From: Sialis fuliginosa
Taxonomy: Eukaryota > Arthropoda > Insecta > Megaloptera > Sialidae
Direction of reading: 5' to 3'
DNA: 64,000 nucleotides
NCBI GenBank assembly: GCA_961205875.1
Contig: OY540813.1
Coordinates: forward strand, 6,357,001 to 6,421,000
Part shown: piece after piece, positions 1 through 11,800 of the stretch
Numbering within the stretch: position 1 is the first letter of the stretch
Layout: each line of letters begins with the position of its first letter
Notes under the pieces: generated by a model
The model's database searches: none
Told to the model about the DNA's origin: nothing
The model's input: the letters and a program-made list of their open reading frames with translations, nothing else
Translations under genes and position numbers: made by a program

Positions 1-292
1 GTCATAGGAAAATAAAAAAAATCATAAAATACTTATAGATTATAGAACTCAAAAATAAAAAAAATGTCAAAAAACTTTTTTTATCACTAATAATGCAATA
101 AGTAACGTAAAAATGAAAGGATTTTTAAGAAAAAAAGAGGAAATATGTATTTTTATGTTACAAATACGTGATAAAATTTTCAAAAATAAAATTTGATTTT
201 TTTAACGAGAAAACGTCGTAGGGTAAATTTTATTTTTTTTAATTGTAGACTTTTTTATATACTTTCTTGTGAACATATAACAAAACCTGTTC

Positions 293-507
293 CAAACTCC
301 AAAACTCGTTCATTCCATAAAAAAATCGACATGTCAGTGGATTTTGAAAGAGTTTTTAGCATTATTTTATATTGTAATGTCAGTTTTGAGCAAAACTCGT
401 TGAATAATATTATGACTAATTGAGTTTTTGAAGTAATACCAAAAATTCTTTCAAAATCCACTGACATCTCGATTTTTTTTTTAAAAACGAACGAGTTTTG
501 TAACTCT
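293..507. repeat. R5 MITE-like foldback, copy 1
   Basis: An imperfect palindrome of about 215 bp. The left arm contains CAAAACTCGTTC (300-311) and GTCAGTGGATTTTGAAAGA; the right arm repeats these inverted, with GAACGAGTTTTG at 489-500. A second copy lies at 50244-50455. Both strands read a similar short peptide (VDFER), which is an effect of the palindrome and not a gene. Confidence 0.75.
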
Positions 508-1136
508 CCGTCTCATATATTATATTGTATAATTTTGGATGGAGCTAGGAGATATTTTAATAAAAACATAAGGTAGGATTTTTTAAATATTTGTTTAGAT
601 AGTATAATATCTTTAAATAAACTTTTTAAGTCGACCCATATTTTTACATATTCAGTATACCTACCTTGCTAACTTATATAACATACAGAACAGAACTTTT
701 CTCTAAACAACCATAAGGAAATATTATTTGTATTTCAGAAAGGATATTCTCTACACATTATTTCAATTTTAACGTTCAAAGAAATCTGCCAGGATTTTAA
801 TATGCAGTAAATTCTACTTTTTAGTTTTACATTGAAAAATACATTTTCAAATAACGTATTACAAAATTATGTTTATATTTTTATCTTATTTCTTTGAAAA
901 AATAAAAAATGCAACCATTAGAGAAAAATATAAATATTTTTACGAATAAATAATAGGTCCGGTTTCAATAAACGTGTTTATTAATCATTTTAAAAATGGA
1001 AACGAAAAAAAGGTCTTCAGATATTAAAGCGGGCAAATTTTTAATTTTTGTTAAAGAAAAATAGTTTGCTCTTGAGCTTTTCTATTTTCCACAAATTCAT
1101 TTATCACGTCATAAAATTCACATAAATATGCATGGC

Positions 1137-1165
1137 TGTGTATGTATGTATGTATGTGTATGTAT
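1137..1165. repeat. GTAT microsatellite
   Basis: Run of GTAT/GT units at the edge of the reverse R1 copy. Confidence 0.8.
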
Positions 1166-1690
1166 TTTGTTACATTTGGTAACATAAGGAATAAGCAGTG
1201 ACGAAATAATAAATCAAGTATGATTTAAAGTTTGCCTCCAAAACCGTTAAATATTGAAAAATATAATGTAGGAACGAATTGTATAGAATAAAAAGTTCTA
1301 AAATAAAGTCCGCGATACCATATATCTAACTTTTATATTTAAGCCATAATTACTGTTTTTATGTTACAAAAAAAATTAAAAGTTTTTGAGTTCTGTGGAT
1401 TTTTGACCTGCAAAACATTAATCCTTATCGAAATAAATGAGTTTATCGTCATAAGTACTTAATTTAGATGTAATTTGCCCTTTACAGCATCCAATTTGAT
1501 TTTATAGTTTAGCAAATAACTTTAAATAAGTTATATTATACGGTAACATATTATTAATAACTAATGAAGTGCAGCATCGATGTGAGGCAGAAGCAAAGAT
1601 TCGCATGTGCTAGGACGGCATTCGATAATTAACTATTAAATTTAATCAGAACAAAAAGTATTTGTACTTTTTGTTCTGATTCGTTTTTGT
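1160..1690 (-). repeat. R1 dispersed repeat, copy A (reverse)
   Basis: Reverse-oriented copy of a family also seen at 12232-12560, 30470-30840 and 44360-46610. Shared blocks, read on the minus strand, are GAATCAGAACAAAAAGTA, AAAGGGCAAATTA, AAGTACTTATGACGATAA, GATTAATGTTTTGCAGGTCA, TAAATATAAAAGTTAGATAT and CACTGCTTATTCCTTATGTT. The other copies end in a GGACAGACAGACAG tail like those of non-LTR elements or SINEs. The family is not otherwise identified. Confidence 0.75.
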
Positions 1691-1975
1691 CTCGTATATA
1701 CAAAAATACAGTGGAAATCTCTCCATCCGGGAATTTTAATATTCAATAAAAAAATATTTAAAAAATCAGTCCGTCTCTGCTTGAAGGCAATTCTGAACGT
1801 ACAGCCAATAGAGGTAATCCATTTGGTAGAGGTGAGAGATGTATTCCCGATAGTATAAGTATTACCTTTTATATGGAAGTGTGCACAGATTAGACAAATC
1901 AAACCAAGCATGCTTCCTTGACTTGCTGCAAATCCAGTATCAAGGGATTTAACTGTAAATATTCCACACACTGGT
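1642..1975 (-). other. Unassigned minus-strand ORF
   Basis: An open frame of about 110 codons on the minus strand (MCGIFTVKSLDTGF...[16 protein letters not shown]) whose 3' part runs into repeat R1. A possible acceptor CATACCAG precedes it on the minus strand. I recognise no domain. It could be a decayed transposon exon or chance. Confidence 0.15.
1644..1681. other. Perfect 17-bp hairpin
   Basis: AATCAGAACAAAAAGTA (1644-1660), a 4-nt loop, then its exact complement (1665-1681). One arm is the outer end of repeat R1, so this looks like a duplicated terminus of R1 in head-to-head orientation. Confidence 0.8.
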
Positions 1976-2164
1976 ATGTAAATATAATGTTTAATCGATA
2001 AATTTATAAATAAATAATTATTTATGTTATTGAATATTATTTTTGAATACTTTAATATTTATGTTATTATTAATAAAATTAGTTCCATTCATTATTAAAG
2101 TTTAAATATAAAAATAATGCTTGCATTAATTTATTATTAAAATTCATCAGTAGCCATATTCATA

Positions 2165-2184
2165 GGGGGGTGGGGGGAGGGGGG
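2165..2184 (+). other. G-quadruplex-prone G-run
   Basis: Three runs of six G separated by single T and A (2165-2170, 2172-2177, 2179-2184), about 660 bp upstream of the eIF5B start in otherwise AT-rich DNA. A further C4 run follows at about 2190. Confidence 0.7.
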
Positions 2185-2847
2185 TGTCTCCCCGCAAGGG
2201 ACATTTGGTTACACAATATTATATATGTGTATACTGTATATACTATTTTATTGTAAGATAAATGAAATTAATTTAATTAAGATGTGTACCTTATATATTA
2301 TATAATATGATAGTTATATAAAACACAAATTCTTTTAGTGAAAAAATGTGAAAATTACTTACTTTTTCCATCTATTGGCAAATAATATAACTAATATAGT
2401 TAATGATAAGAACGAAGTTTATTTAAAAATATTGGAGTTTGCTATAAAATAAATAGATGGCAGCAGCAGATAATAACAAATAAACAAACCAATAATAAAT
2501 TAAAATGTATTTATCCAATATACCAATATCTATCAATATACAATAATAGTACGATTAAGAAATACATGTAATTTAATATCTTATTTATTTTCCATCATAT
2601 TCAATATTATAAAATTATTTCAAATGCACGTGGTTCATTGTGTTAGTTGGTTTCTATGGTTGGTTCCTCTGATAAATTCAATCCACCTGCAGATAACTTA
2701 CCCCTATAATGTCACGTAACATATGAAACTGAAAGCATCATAACCTCACTTTTTTTATGCATGCCGTGGAAAAACAATTTATGTATATAAAAAATCTAAA
2801 TATTTATATTTTGTATATTTAAAGAGTTACTAGTTTATAATTTAAGT

Positions 2848-2894
2848 ATGGGAAAAGCTAAAAAGGGTAAAAAAAATCTTCAAGATGATGAAGT
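2848..2894 (+). CDS. eIF5B: eIF5B exon 1
   Basis: Encodes [15 protein letters not shown] plus two bases of the next codon. The donor GTAAGT is at 2895. The 67-bp intron 1 is close to the minimum size for insects. Confidence 0.88.
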
Positions 2895-5800
2895 GTAAGT
2901 ACCATATTTATTTATAAGTTGTATGTACCAATTTGTAACATATGAATAACATTTATTTCAGTGAAAGCGACGAAGAGACTGATATTACTAGCCAATCTGA
3001 TAAGAAAGGTCGTAAAGAAAATATAAAAAATAAAACGTACGTATTTTAATAAGTGGTTTTAAAGATAGATCATATATTAGTACAACTTATATATTTTTAC
3101 TTTGCATTCATTAGGAAAGAATCAGGTGATACTGTAAATGAAGATAGTAAGAAAACAAAAAAGAAAAAAGGGAAACAAGATGACGATAGTGATATAGAAA
3201 AACTCGCAAATGAATTAGAGGAATTAGATGTTAGTAAAAAGAAAACAAAACAGAAGAAATCTTCAAAAAAACAAATTTCCGGTGATGAGGAATCAGATGC
3301 AGAGACTGAAAATGTCAGTAAGAAAAAAACTAAATCTAAAACCAATAACAAATCTAAAAAACAAGCTTCTGATCATGATGATTCGGAAGATGAAGCTAGT
3401 AAAAAGAAACAGAAAGGTAAAAAAGGAAAAAAGCAAGTATCTGATGATAGCGATGAAGAAGCTACACAAAAAACAACTGCAAAAAATAAACCTAAAGGTG
3501 GTTTTGCACTGCTAGAAGTCGAGAGTGAACCTGATATTCCTAGTCCACCTGCATCAGATGAAGATGAAGAGGAGAGTCAAATTGTAGCTAAAAAAAGTAC
3601 AAAAAAATCAGGAAAACAAAATGACACAGGTGATAAAAAAGATACAGGTAATTAATATCTTATTGAAATTAATTGATGTATTCATAGTCAAGATTAATAA
3701 TAAAATAAAACAGGGACAGATTCCTATTTCTAAATTATTTAATAACAGTTTTTTGTGGCAGAGTTATTCACATTTTGAACTATGAATCCCTAGTTTGGCA
3801 TGTAAACCAATATCATAATTTGAACATTCATTCAGCAATAATTTTTTTATATCTACTTTTTATACCCCAATACCCTACTCTAGCTAAAAAAATCTATTTA
3901 AAAAATATGAGAATATGTTTAAAAGGCTTTATGAGTTAATAAAAGTATATTTTCTGTATAAAATAAATACCTAATGAAAATATCTAGGATAATTGGATGT
4001 TAGCTTCTAGGTATAAACCACATCTGTTTGGTTATTCTTTTGCATACCTAGAAACTAAAATTCATATCAAGATAACTGTGGAAGCCTTAAAGCTTCTAGG
4101 ATAATTTCGCAAGTTTTATTAGAACAAGATAAACATTTTTTTTGTTTTTTGTAATCTTTTGCTAGTTAAAATAGATACCCTAATAAAAAAATATAAGTTT
4201 CTATTTAAAAAGAAAAAGATGACCAAAATCAAAAACTAATAATGCCATTTTGTTTCCCTCTGAAAACGAAACAACTTTTATTTGAATTATGTATATTAAA
4301 ATAACATAACTTTAATTTTAAAGGAGGAAAAAAGGGTAAAAAGAAAAAGAAACGAGATGATAGCGATGAAGATTTAGAGAAAGTATTAGCAGAACTTGAA
4401 TTAGAATACTCCGGCGCAAAGAAAGAAGATGCAGAAGAAAGTATTGCTGCACCATCAGAACCTGAAACTAAGAAAGAAAAAAAGAAAACAAAACAAGTAG
4501 AGAAAGAGGCAACACCATCAGAAAAAACTGGAGAAGATGATGCAGAAGAGCATACAATCAAAAGTGCTGCTCAAAAGAAAAAGGAAAAGAAAGAACGAGA
4601 AAAGGCTAAAAAACTAGCTACTAAAAAAGAAGTTAAGAAACAAGATTCCATAGAGGATAAATCAGAAAGTATTTCTGAAACAAAAGAAGTTGAAGAACCT
4701 AAAAAAGAAGATGGTGATGACGAAGGAAAAGATGAAGAAGGTATATATCAAATTGTTACTTATTAATATTATACAATTTATGTAATTGCTTTTTATTAAT
4801 GTTTAGGAAAAGATGACAAGAAGAAAAAGAAGGGTGCTAAAGATGAAAAAGATAAAGGAAAAGCTAAGAAAGGGCCTGGGTCTAAAGCTATTGCAGCAAT
4901 GCAGGAAGCTTTAAAAAAGATGAAAGAAGATGAAGAAAAATTTAAGAAAGAAGAGGAAGAACGTATTAAACGTGAAGAAGAAGCTGAACAACAAAGACTT
5001 GAACTAATACGCTTAGAACAAGAACGAAAAGAAAGAAAGAAACAAAAAGAAAAGGAGCGAAAAGAACGATTGAAAGCCGAAGGCAAACTATTAAGTTCGA
5101 AACAGAAAGCTGACCGTGCTAGAGCTCAAGCAATGATTGAAGCTTTGAAAGCTCAAGGACTTGATATGCCAGATGTTGGTGAAAAAAGACCCAGACCAGG
5201 CACTAGAGTCCGTCCAAACAAACTAAAGAAAGAATCAAGTCAAGAAAAATCTACCGAGGAACAAAGTAAGTCAGAAGAACAAGGTGAACAAGAAGAAAAG
5301 GTTGAAGTGCAAATCGTTGATCAACCTGAATCTAAAAAGGAAGAAGATGATGTTAAAGATGCTTGGGATGCAGATAGTTCAGATGATGAACCATCTGAAG
5401 AAGTCAAAGGTACATTTTACAAAACCTTTTGTATCTTTTAATATTTTGAGATTACATTTAAAAATAATAATTTTACAGGCTCATCCAAACCAGTAAAACA
5501 TGAAAAGAAAGTTACTAAACAAGAATCAGTTGAAGAGAGTGAGAGCGAAAGTGAATCAGAAGAATCCGAAGATGAGGATGATGATGACGAAGAAGGAAGC
5601 GATGAATCTGAAGATGAAGTAGAGAAACAATCAGACGCTGAAAGAAAAAGAGCAAAAGCGTTGGCAAGAATACAGGTGTGAAATAATATTAAATATACTT
5701 TTTTATGTTCTATAGATAAAAATTTATCAAATATATTTCTATGATTAATTTTGAAATAATTTTATAGTTACCCGTGATGATGTTTGAATTTAAAATAGTC

Positions 5801-8800
5801 AAATTTTAAGAAACTAGTTTAAAATTAAATATAAAAGAGAAAAATCAAAAAAACAACCTTCTAAATTTAAAAATAGCAAAAAGTACTTCATACTTCAGTA
5901 CTTTTTCATAATACTTGATTTTAACAAATAAAATACTTGAAGTACTTACTTCAAGTCCAAGTATAATTAAATTTCTTAAATATAGTTTGTACATCATTCT
6001 GATATTATTATTATATTTATTTTTTATTTACAAATAAGTGCTTTCTCTTTTTTATTTAATTGAAATATGAATATATATTTTACATGATTATTATTATTAT
6101 ATATTACACAAAACTGATATAATAATCTTACTTTCAGAAACGTCGTGAAGAAGCTGAAAAAAACAAAACTCCAGATGACTTACGTGCAGCTGTAGTTTGT
6201 GTGCTTGGCCACGTAGATACAGGGAAAACAAAGATCTTAGATAAATTACGACGAACAAATGTCCAAGACAGTGAAGCTGGAGGAATCACGCAGCAAATCG
6301 GTGCAACTAATGTACCGATAGAAAATATTAAAGAACAAACAAGAATGGTGAAAGGAGTAAGTAATATTATTTATGAATCTTGCCCTTTTTTAAAAACAGT
6401 AAATATATCAAAGTAGACACTTATTAGAGTTTGTAAATGTTTGTTAATACATTTTTAAATCTAGTATTCTTGTCATATGTGATTTACAGTTTTTTACATG
6501 TCATATTGTAACAAGCTACGGACCAACATGACAAGAAATCCAAATCTCTCTACAAAAAGATTTTGCTTGCGAGTAAATTCTTTATTTTATTGGGAATTAA
6601 AAATCTATTTACAATAGAAAGATAGAAAAATTAAATAAGGTTTTTAAACACTTGAAATTTAAAAAATATTAAATATGATATTTATTTTCAGTTTGCCGAA
6701 AAACCTTTACTACTACCTGGATTGTTAATCATTGACACACCTGGGCACGAGTCCTTCAGTAACTTACGTAGTCGTGGTTCCTCTTTATGTGACATCGCCA
6801 TTCTTGTTGTGGATATTATGCACGGTCTTGAACCCCAGACACTGGAATCAATCAATTTACTCAAACAAAGGCGGACACCATTTGTAGTAGCATTAAACAA
6901 AATTGATAGATTGTACGACTGGCAGACAATGTACCGCAAAGATGTACGAGACATCATTAAAGGTCAAGCACAACACACACAAATAGAGTTTGAAAATCGT
7001 ACAAAAGAAGTTGTTGTTCAATTTGCTGAACAAAGTTTAAACGCAGCATTGTTTTATGATAATCCTGATCCACGATCATATATTTCTCTTGTGCCAACGA
7101 GTGCTATAACGGGTGAAGGTATGGGAAATCTATTGGCGCTTATAGTTGATATGTGTCAATCTCATTTGGCAAAGAGGCTGATGTATTCAGCTGAATTGCA
7201 AGCTACGGTACTGGAGGTTAAAGCAATTCCTGGCTTGGGAACAACGATTGATGTTATTTTAGTCAACGGTATTCTGCATGAAGGTGATACTATGATCTTA
7301 GCTGGTACAGAGGGACCTGTTGTTACTCAGATTAGGTCGTTGTTGATGCCGCAACCTATGAGAGAACTTCGAGTAAAGGTGATTATAAAGTTTGTTATAT
7401 ATTTTATGTTGCTGTAACAGTGGGAATATAGTTATAGTTTTCTATTTAAAAAATATAAAGTTTATAGCTGCATTGTGGGTTAGTTATTGACTGTCTCTTG
7501 TAATAGTCAATAATAATCCAATTCTTATTTATTTTAACTTTAAACAGCTATAATTTTTTACACAAAGTTGTTATGTGATAATCATGGAAATAACAAAAGT
7601 AGAAAATTGTGTTTTTTTTTTTTTAGAATGCATATGTAGAATATAAGGAAATTAAAGCAGCTCAGGGTGTGAAAATAGCAGCAAAAGAATTAGAAAAAGC
7701 AATCGCCGGTTTGAATTTAGCTGTAGCGCAACATCCGGACGAAGTAGAAATCGTGAAAGAAGAAGTTGCAAAAGAACTGAAATCAGCTCTTAGTTCTATC
7801 AAACTCCAAGAACGGGGCGTGTATGTACAAGCGTCTACTCTAGGATCATTAGAAGCTCTTCTGGACTTCTTGAAGACAAGTAAAATTCCGGTGAGTGATT
7901 TTTTATTCTATCTGTTTGTTTTTATTTAAAATTAAAATTGCAACAATTTAATCTTACAAGTGTTTTTAACTTCACAATCTTCACCAGACTTATAAGATAA
8001 TTAAATTATATTCCAGTATTTTACTATTATATTATATTTATTTATCATTTATATATCTACTGAGTTGAAAATGGTTAGATATAGAATTTATTTTAATTCA
8101 TTAGTACTCACGGTTACCAGGAATGGGACTGACCTGCCGGAGATTAGCTAATCCCACATCCCACTCAAGCATTTAAATATCCCATGCAAACATCATTCAA
8201 TACCATAATGATTTGTGCGTTATTTAGATATATAGAATTATTTTCGAAATACTTTGAATTTTGTGAACTGCAAAAAATATGGAATATTTTTAAAAAATAG
8301 TCATAAAACTATGAAAAAAACTAAAATCATTGATGCTTAGGGTGGCCAGGTCTCAGGGTTTCCGAAACTAAAAAAAAAAATTTCAAGTTCAAATGACCTT
8401 TTTGTAGGTCTTTCAATAGGGCTTAAAAAAATCATAGGAATATTTAAATGATTCTATTTTTGCTCGCCACTCCGGGCTCCAAGACCGGAGTACTTTCAGC
8501 CCCCCCCCCCATACCCAAAGAACGTGTGCGTGTGCAACAACTAGATTCGGCGAGGCCATAGTATATATTAAAGATACAGTATATATTAGGGTGTTTTTTT
8601 TTTTGTTTTTTTTTCGGTCCCGCAGGCCTATGTTTTAGCTTTGGATCAAAAGTTAATTGTCCCGAAATTTCAGACTCATAGATCAAACCTATAGACGCCG
8701 CAAACCGAGTCTTTTTCTCATTTGATTAACATGGGAAAAGTTACTTTTTTACTTATGCGTGAATATCTCGTTGAAAAATTTATTTATTTACTATTTATTT

Positions 8801-11800
8801 TAATTTCTTACAGCAGCATATCATAGAGAATTAAATTTCTTACAAAAAAGATCCCAAGTGCTCAATTCATAAATCGAATATTTTTAAAGATATGTTCGTT
8901 TAAACATTATCATAAAAAGTAAAATCCAATTTTTATGATAATTTTTAAACAAACATTTCTTAAAATTTATTGGATTTATAAATTGAACACTTAATTCTCT
9001 ATAAAATATTCCCCTGAGAAATTTCGAAAAAATTTTTTTTTTCAACGAGATATTCACGCGTAAGTAAAAAAGTAATTTTTCCGGAGTTAATCAAATGGGA
9101 AAAAGACTCGGTTTGCGCCGTCCACAGATTTGATCTATAAGTCTGAAATTTTAGAACAGTCAACTTTTGATCCAAATTATTATATCTAATTTTTTCTTGG
9201 TATAAATTTAAATTTAATAAAATTAAGTATAAATTTCCATTTAATGTATATATGTCCATCTGTTCTGCATATAAATTAAAAACTAAATTTTTCGAGATCA
9301 AATATTTCTTTATCGAAAAAGAAAAAAAAACGTATAGTTCACAACTAAAGGGGCGCTAAGCCAATAATCTTAAAGGTTAAGAAATAAATATATTCACTAT
9401 TTAGAATGTTCGTCTATAAAATACTTGAATTACAAAAATGAATAGTATATACAGATATACATATATAAAAACAAACTTGTTGTCAAAAATTATTCAAAAA
9501 AGGTAATCGCAAGCTTTCGATTCACAGAATCATCATCAGGCTAAAATATAATAAATAACAATTAATATAATACAAAATATTGATATTTCAAAATAAAAAT
9601 TCAGAAATATACCTATTAATAAAGATTTAAATGCGAACGCCGCCCCTGTACATGTGATAGAGAGAGCACGGGGAGAGCCCCGCGCTGCACAATGAGTCGC
9701 ATCCTGCGGCCAAGAAGGATGTATCTGATTGTCCCGCATCGTCCTTCACTCCCATCTCCGACAAACAACGCGACACCTGCGTACATGTGTGTGTATGTGT
9801 GTGTGTGTGTGTGTATACTACAGACACGTTTACACATCCACACCCCCTCTTGAATGTGTGTAAGCGTCACGTTCTTTAGGATTTGTTATTAAAATTAATG
9901 TGCAATGAATATATTTTAATATTTAATATTGTTGTATATGCGTTCTTTATTTATTTTTAACGTTTTGTAATAAAACGCTGTCTTATACAGGCTGAATAAA
10001 AAGTAAGGGGTGTTGATTCTGCAGTCTAAAATATTAATTTTTAGATTATTATTTGCAGTTCTTTTTTATGTGACGTCATAATTTAAGTCACTTTTTTATG
10101 TAAGTTAAATATTTTTAAATGAACGTAATTTTTATTAAAAACACCTCTATACACCACCCAATCTACAGGGATGATTTGTAGGGAGTTAGAATTAGTGTTT
10201 TTTATATATATGTATAATCGCCCTGATTTGCCTATCACGACCTAATCTGCAGAAACCCTGCAAGTTACCCCTATAGATTGGATGTAAAATTGGGTAGTGT
10301 ATAGAGACCTTAAGATTACTTTTCGTTGATATTTAAAAATTGTCAAATTTAATTAAAAAGTAAAATTGGTGGTGTATAAGAGGCCTTAAGATTGCTTTTC
10401 GTTGATATTAAAAAAATTTAAAATTTAATTAAAAAATAGTAAAACCTTATTGTTTTCGTTATATAAAAAAAAACTATCTTTTCAATCTATTTAATGTATA
10501 TTTTATACCACCCATATATTAAGTTATTTAACGTATCTTTTAAAAAATTGCTAAAACTTCTGTTAAGTTATAAATTTTGATTTAAATTATATTTTAAAAT
10601 CCAGTTTTCTCGAAGTACTAATGGTATAATAAAAAATACAGGGCTTCATATGAAACAATGGATAAGTAATGACAAACAATTTGTCAATCAATTTTTTTGA
10701 AAACATTTTTTCATAGAATTAATATTTTATTTTTATCCATCCTGTATATTTTATTATACGTAATATTTAAAAAAAAATCATTCAAAAGGGTACTGAATTT
10801 TTAAAAAATCTTTTGTAGGTATATCAGATGCGTGCAACCTTTTTTTTTGTTTGCACCTGTAGATATTATAATTCGCCTCTTCCGTTCTATTTTGTAGTAG
10901 TTCAATATTAAATATACCTATTAATGCAGGTTGGTTACATATTTTGATCCTTAAAAAAGTTAGGTATAATTTTTAATTGAATCATATAATCAGTCATAAT
11001 CAGGAATTATACTACATGAAATTGTTATTTTTTCTGTAAACCATTTTCATTTTTTTTATAAAAAAAACATCCTACACACTTCACTCTCACTATTACGTGT
11101 GAGAAAGCCCCCCCCCCCCATGGCAAACACACACATTGTTCAATCTCTGTAGTACGTATAAGAAAGTCCCATGACACTCATGGCAGATATTTTTGAACCA
11201 TTTGAATTATAATTAAAAAAAAGATCGTTTTCAAAAATATGAGGTTTTATTGCCAGACAAAAATGAATCTTAAATATAAAATTTCACCCTTCTGAGACTT
11301 GTAGTATTTGAGTTACAGCGCTTACAGACCGACAGACAGACACACAGTCAATAGAATGGATTCAGGGAAGGTCAAATGGATAATTCCATCAAAATCCGGA
11401 TTTCGAAAAAAATCGGATTCACTAAACTTACTTATGTGTATATTTCATATACATTGGTTTAAGAAAGTAAAAAGTATATAACACAAATTGAGTTGGCCGC
11501 CCATGTATTACGTACACTTTTGTATCTTACAAATACAAAACTCAAACATTATGAATGAAACTCGTTTATTTAAAACATCAAAATCCATTGAAAATATCTA
11601 GCATACCTACATGTGCTTATACCCACTTCTTATTCATATTTCTCGACAACACCTTTCAAATAACTTCAATATCGACAGTCATACACACACTGTATTGTGT
11701 TTGTCGAAGATATTTTTATGAATGGCGGGCGGAAGTTGTGTTACACGCGCACTCTTGTGGCACTTCCGGCGAAGGCAGGCGTGAGAGCGGCTTAACCGGA

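Larger units (their letters stand above)
1..2847. other. Region upstream of eIF5B
   Basis: AT-rich intergenic DNA holding repeat R5 (293-507), a reverse R1 copy (1160-1690), an unassigned minus-strand ORF and a G-run tract (2165-2184), all listed separately. The eIF5B promoter must lie in the last few hundred bases; TCACT at about 2746-2750 is a possible initiator, but I see no clear TATA box. No other coding exon is evident. Confidence 0.5.

Noticed and set aside
255..467. ORF beginning MSVDFERIF, with a similar one at 50230-50415
   Set aside because: Lies in the palindromic R5 repeat, and the same words appear on both strands; a repeat artefact.
3097..3351. Phe/Ser-rich minus-strand ORFs opposite eIF5B exons 3-5 (also 4229-4561 and 4796-5086)
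   Set aside because: Antisense of Lys/Glu-rich coding sequence; compositional shadows.
6688..6957. Minus-strand ORF opposite eIF5B exon 8
   Set aside because: Exon 8 encodes the canonical G3 and G4 motifs on the plus strand; the antisense frame is incidental.
9616..9870. Overlapping ORFs with Thr-His runs
   Set aside because: Translations of a TG/CA microsatellite.
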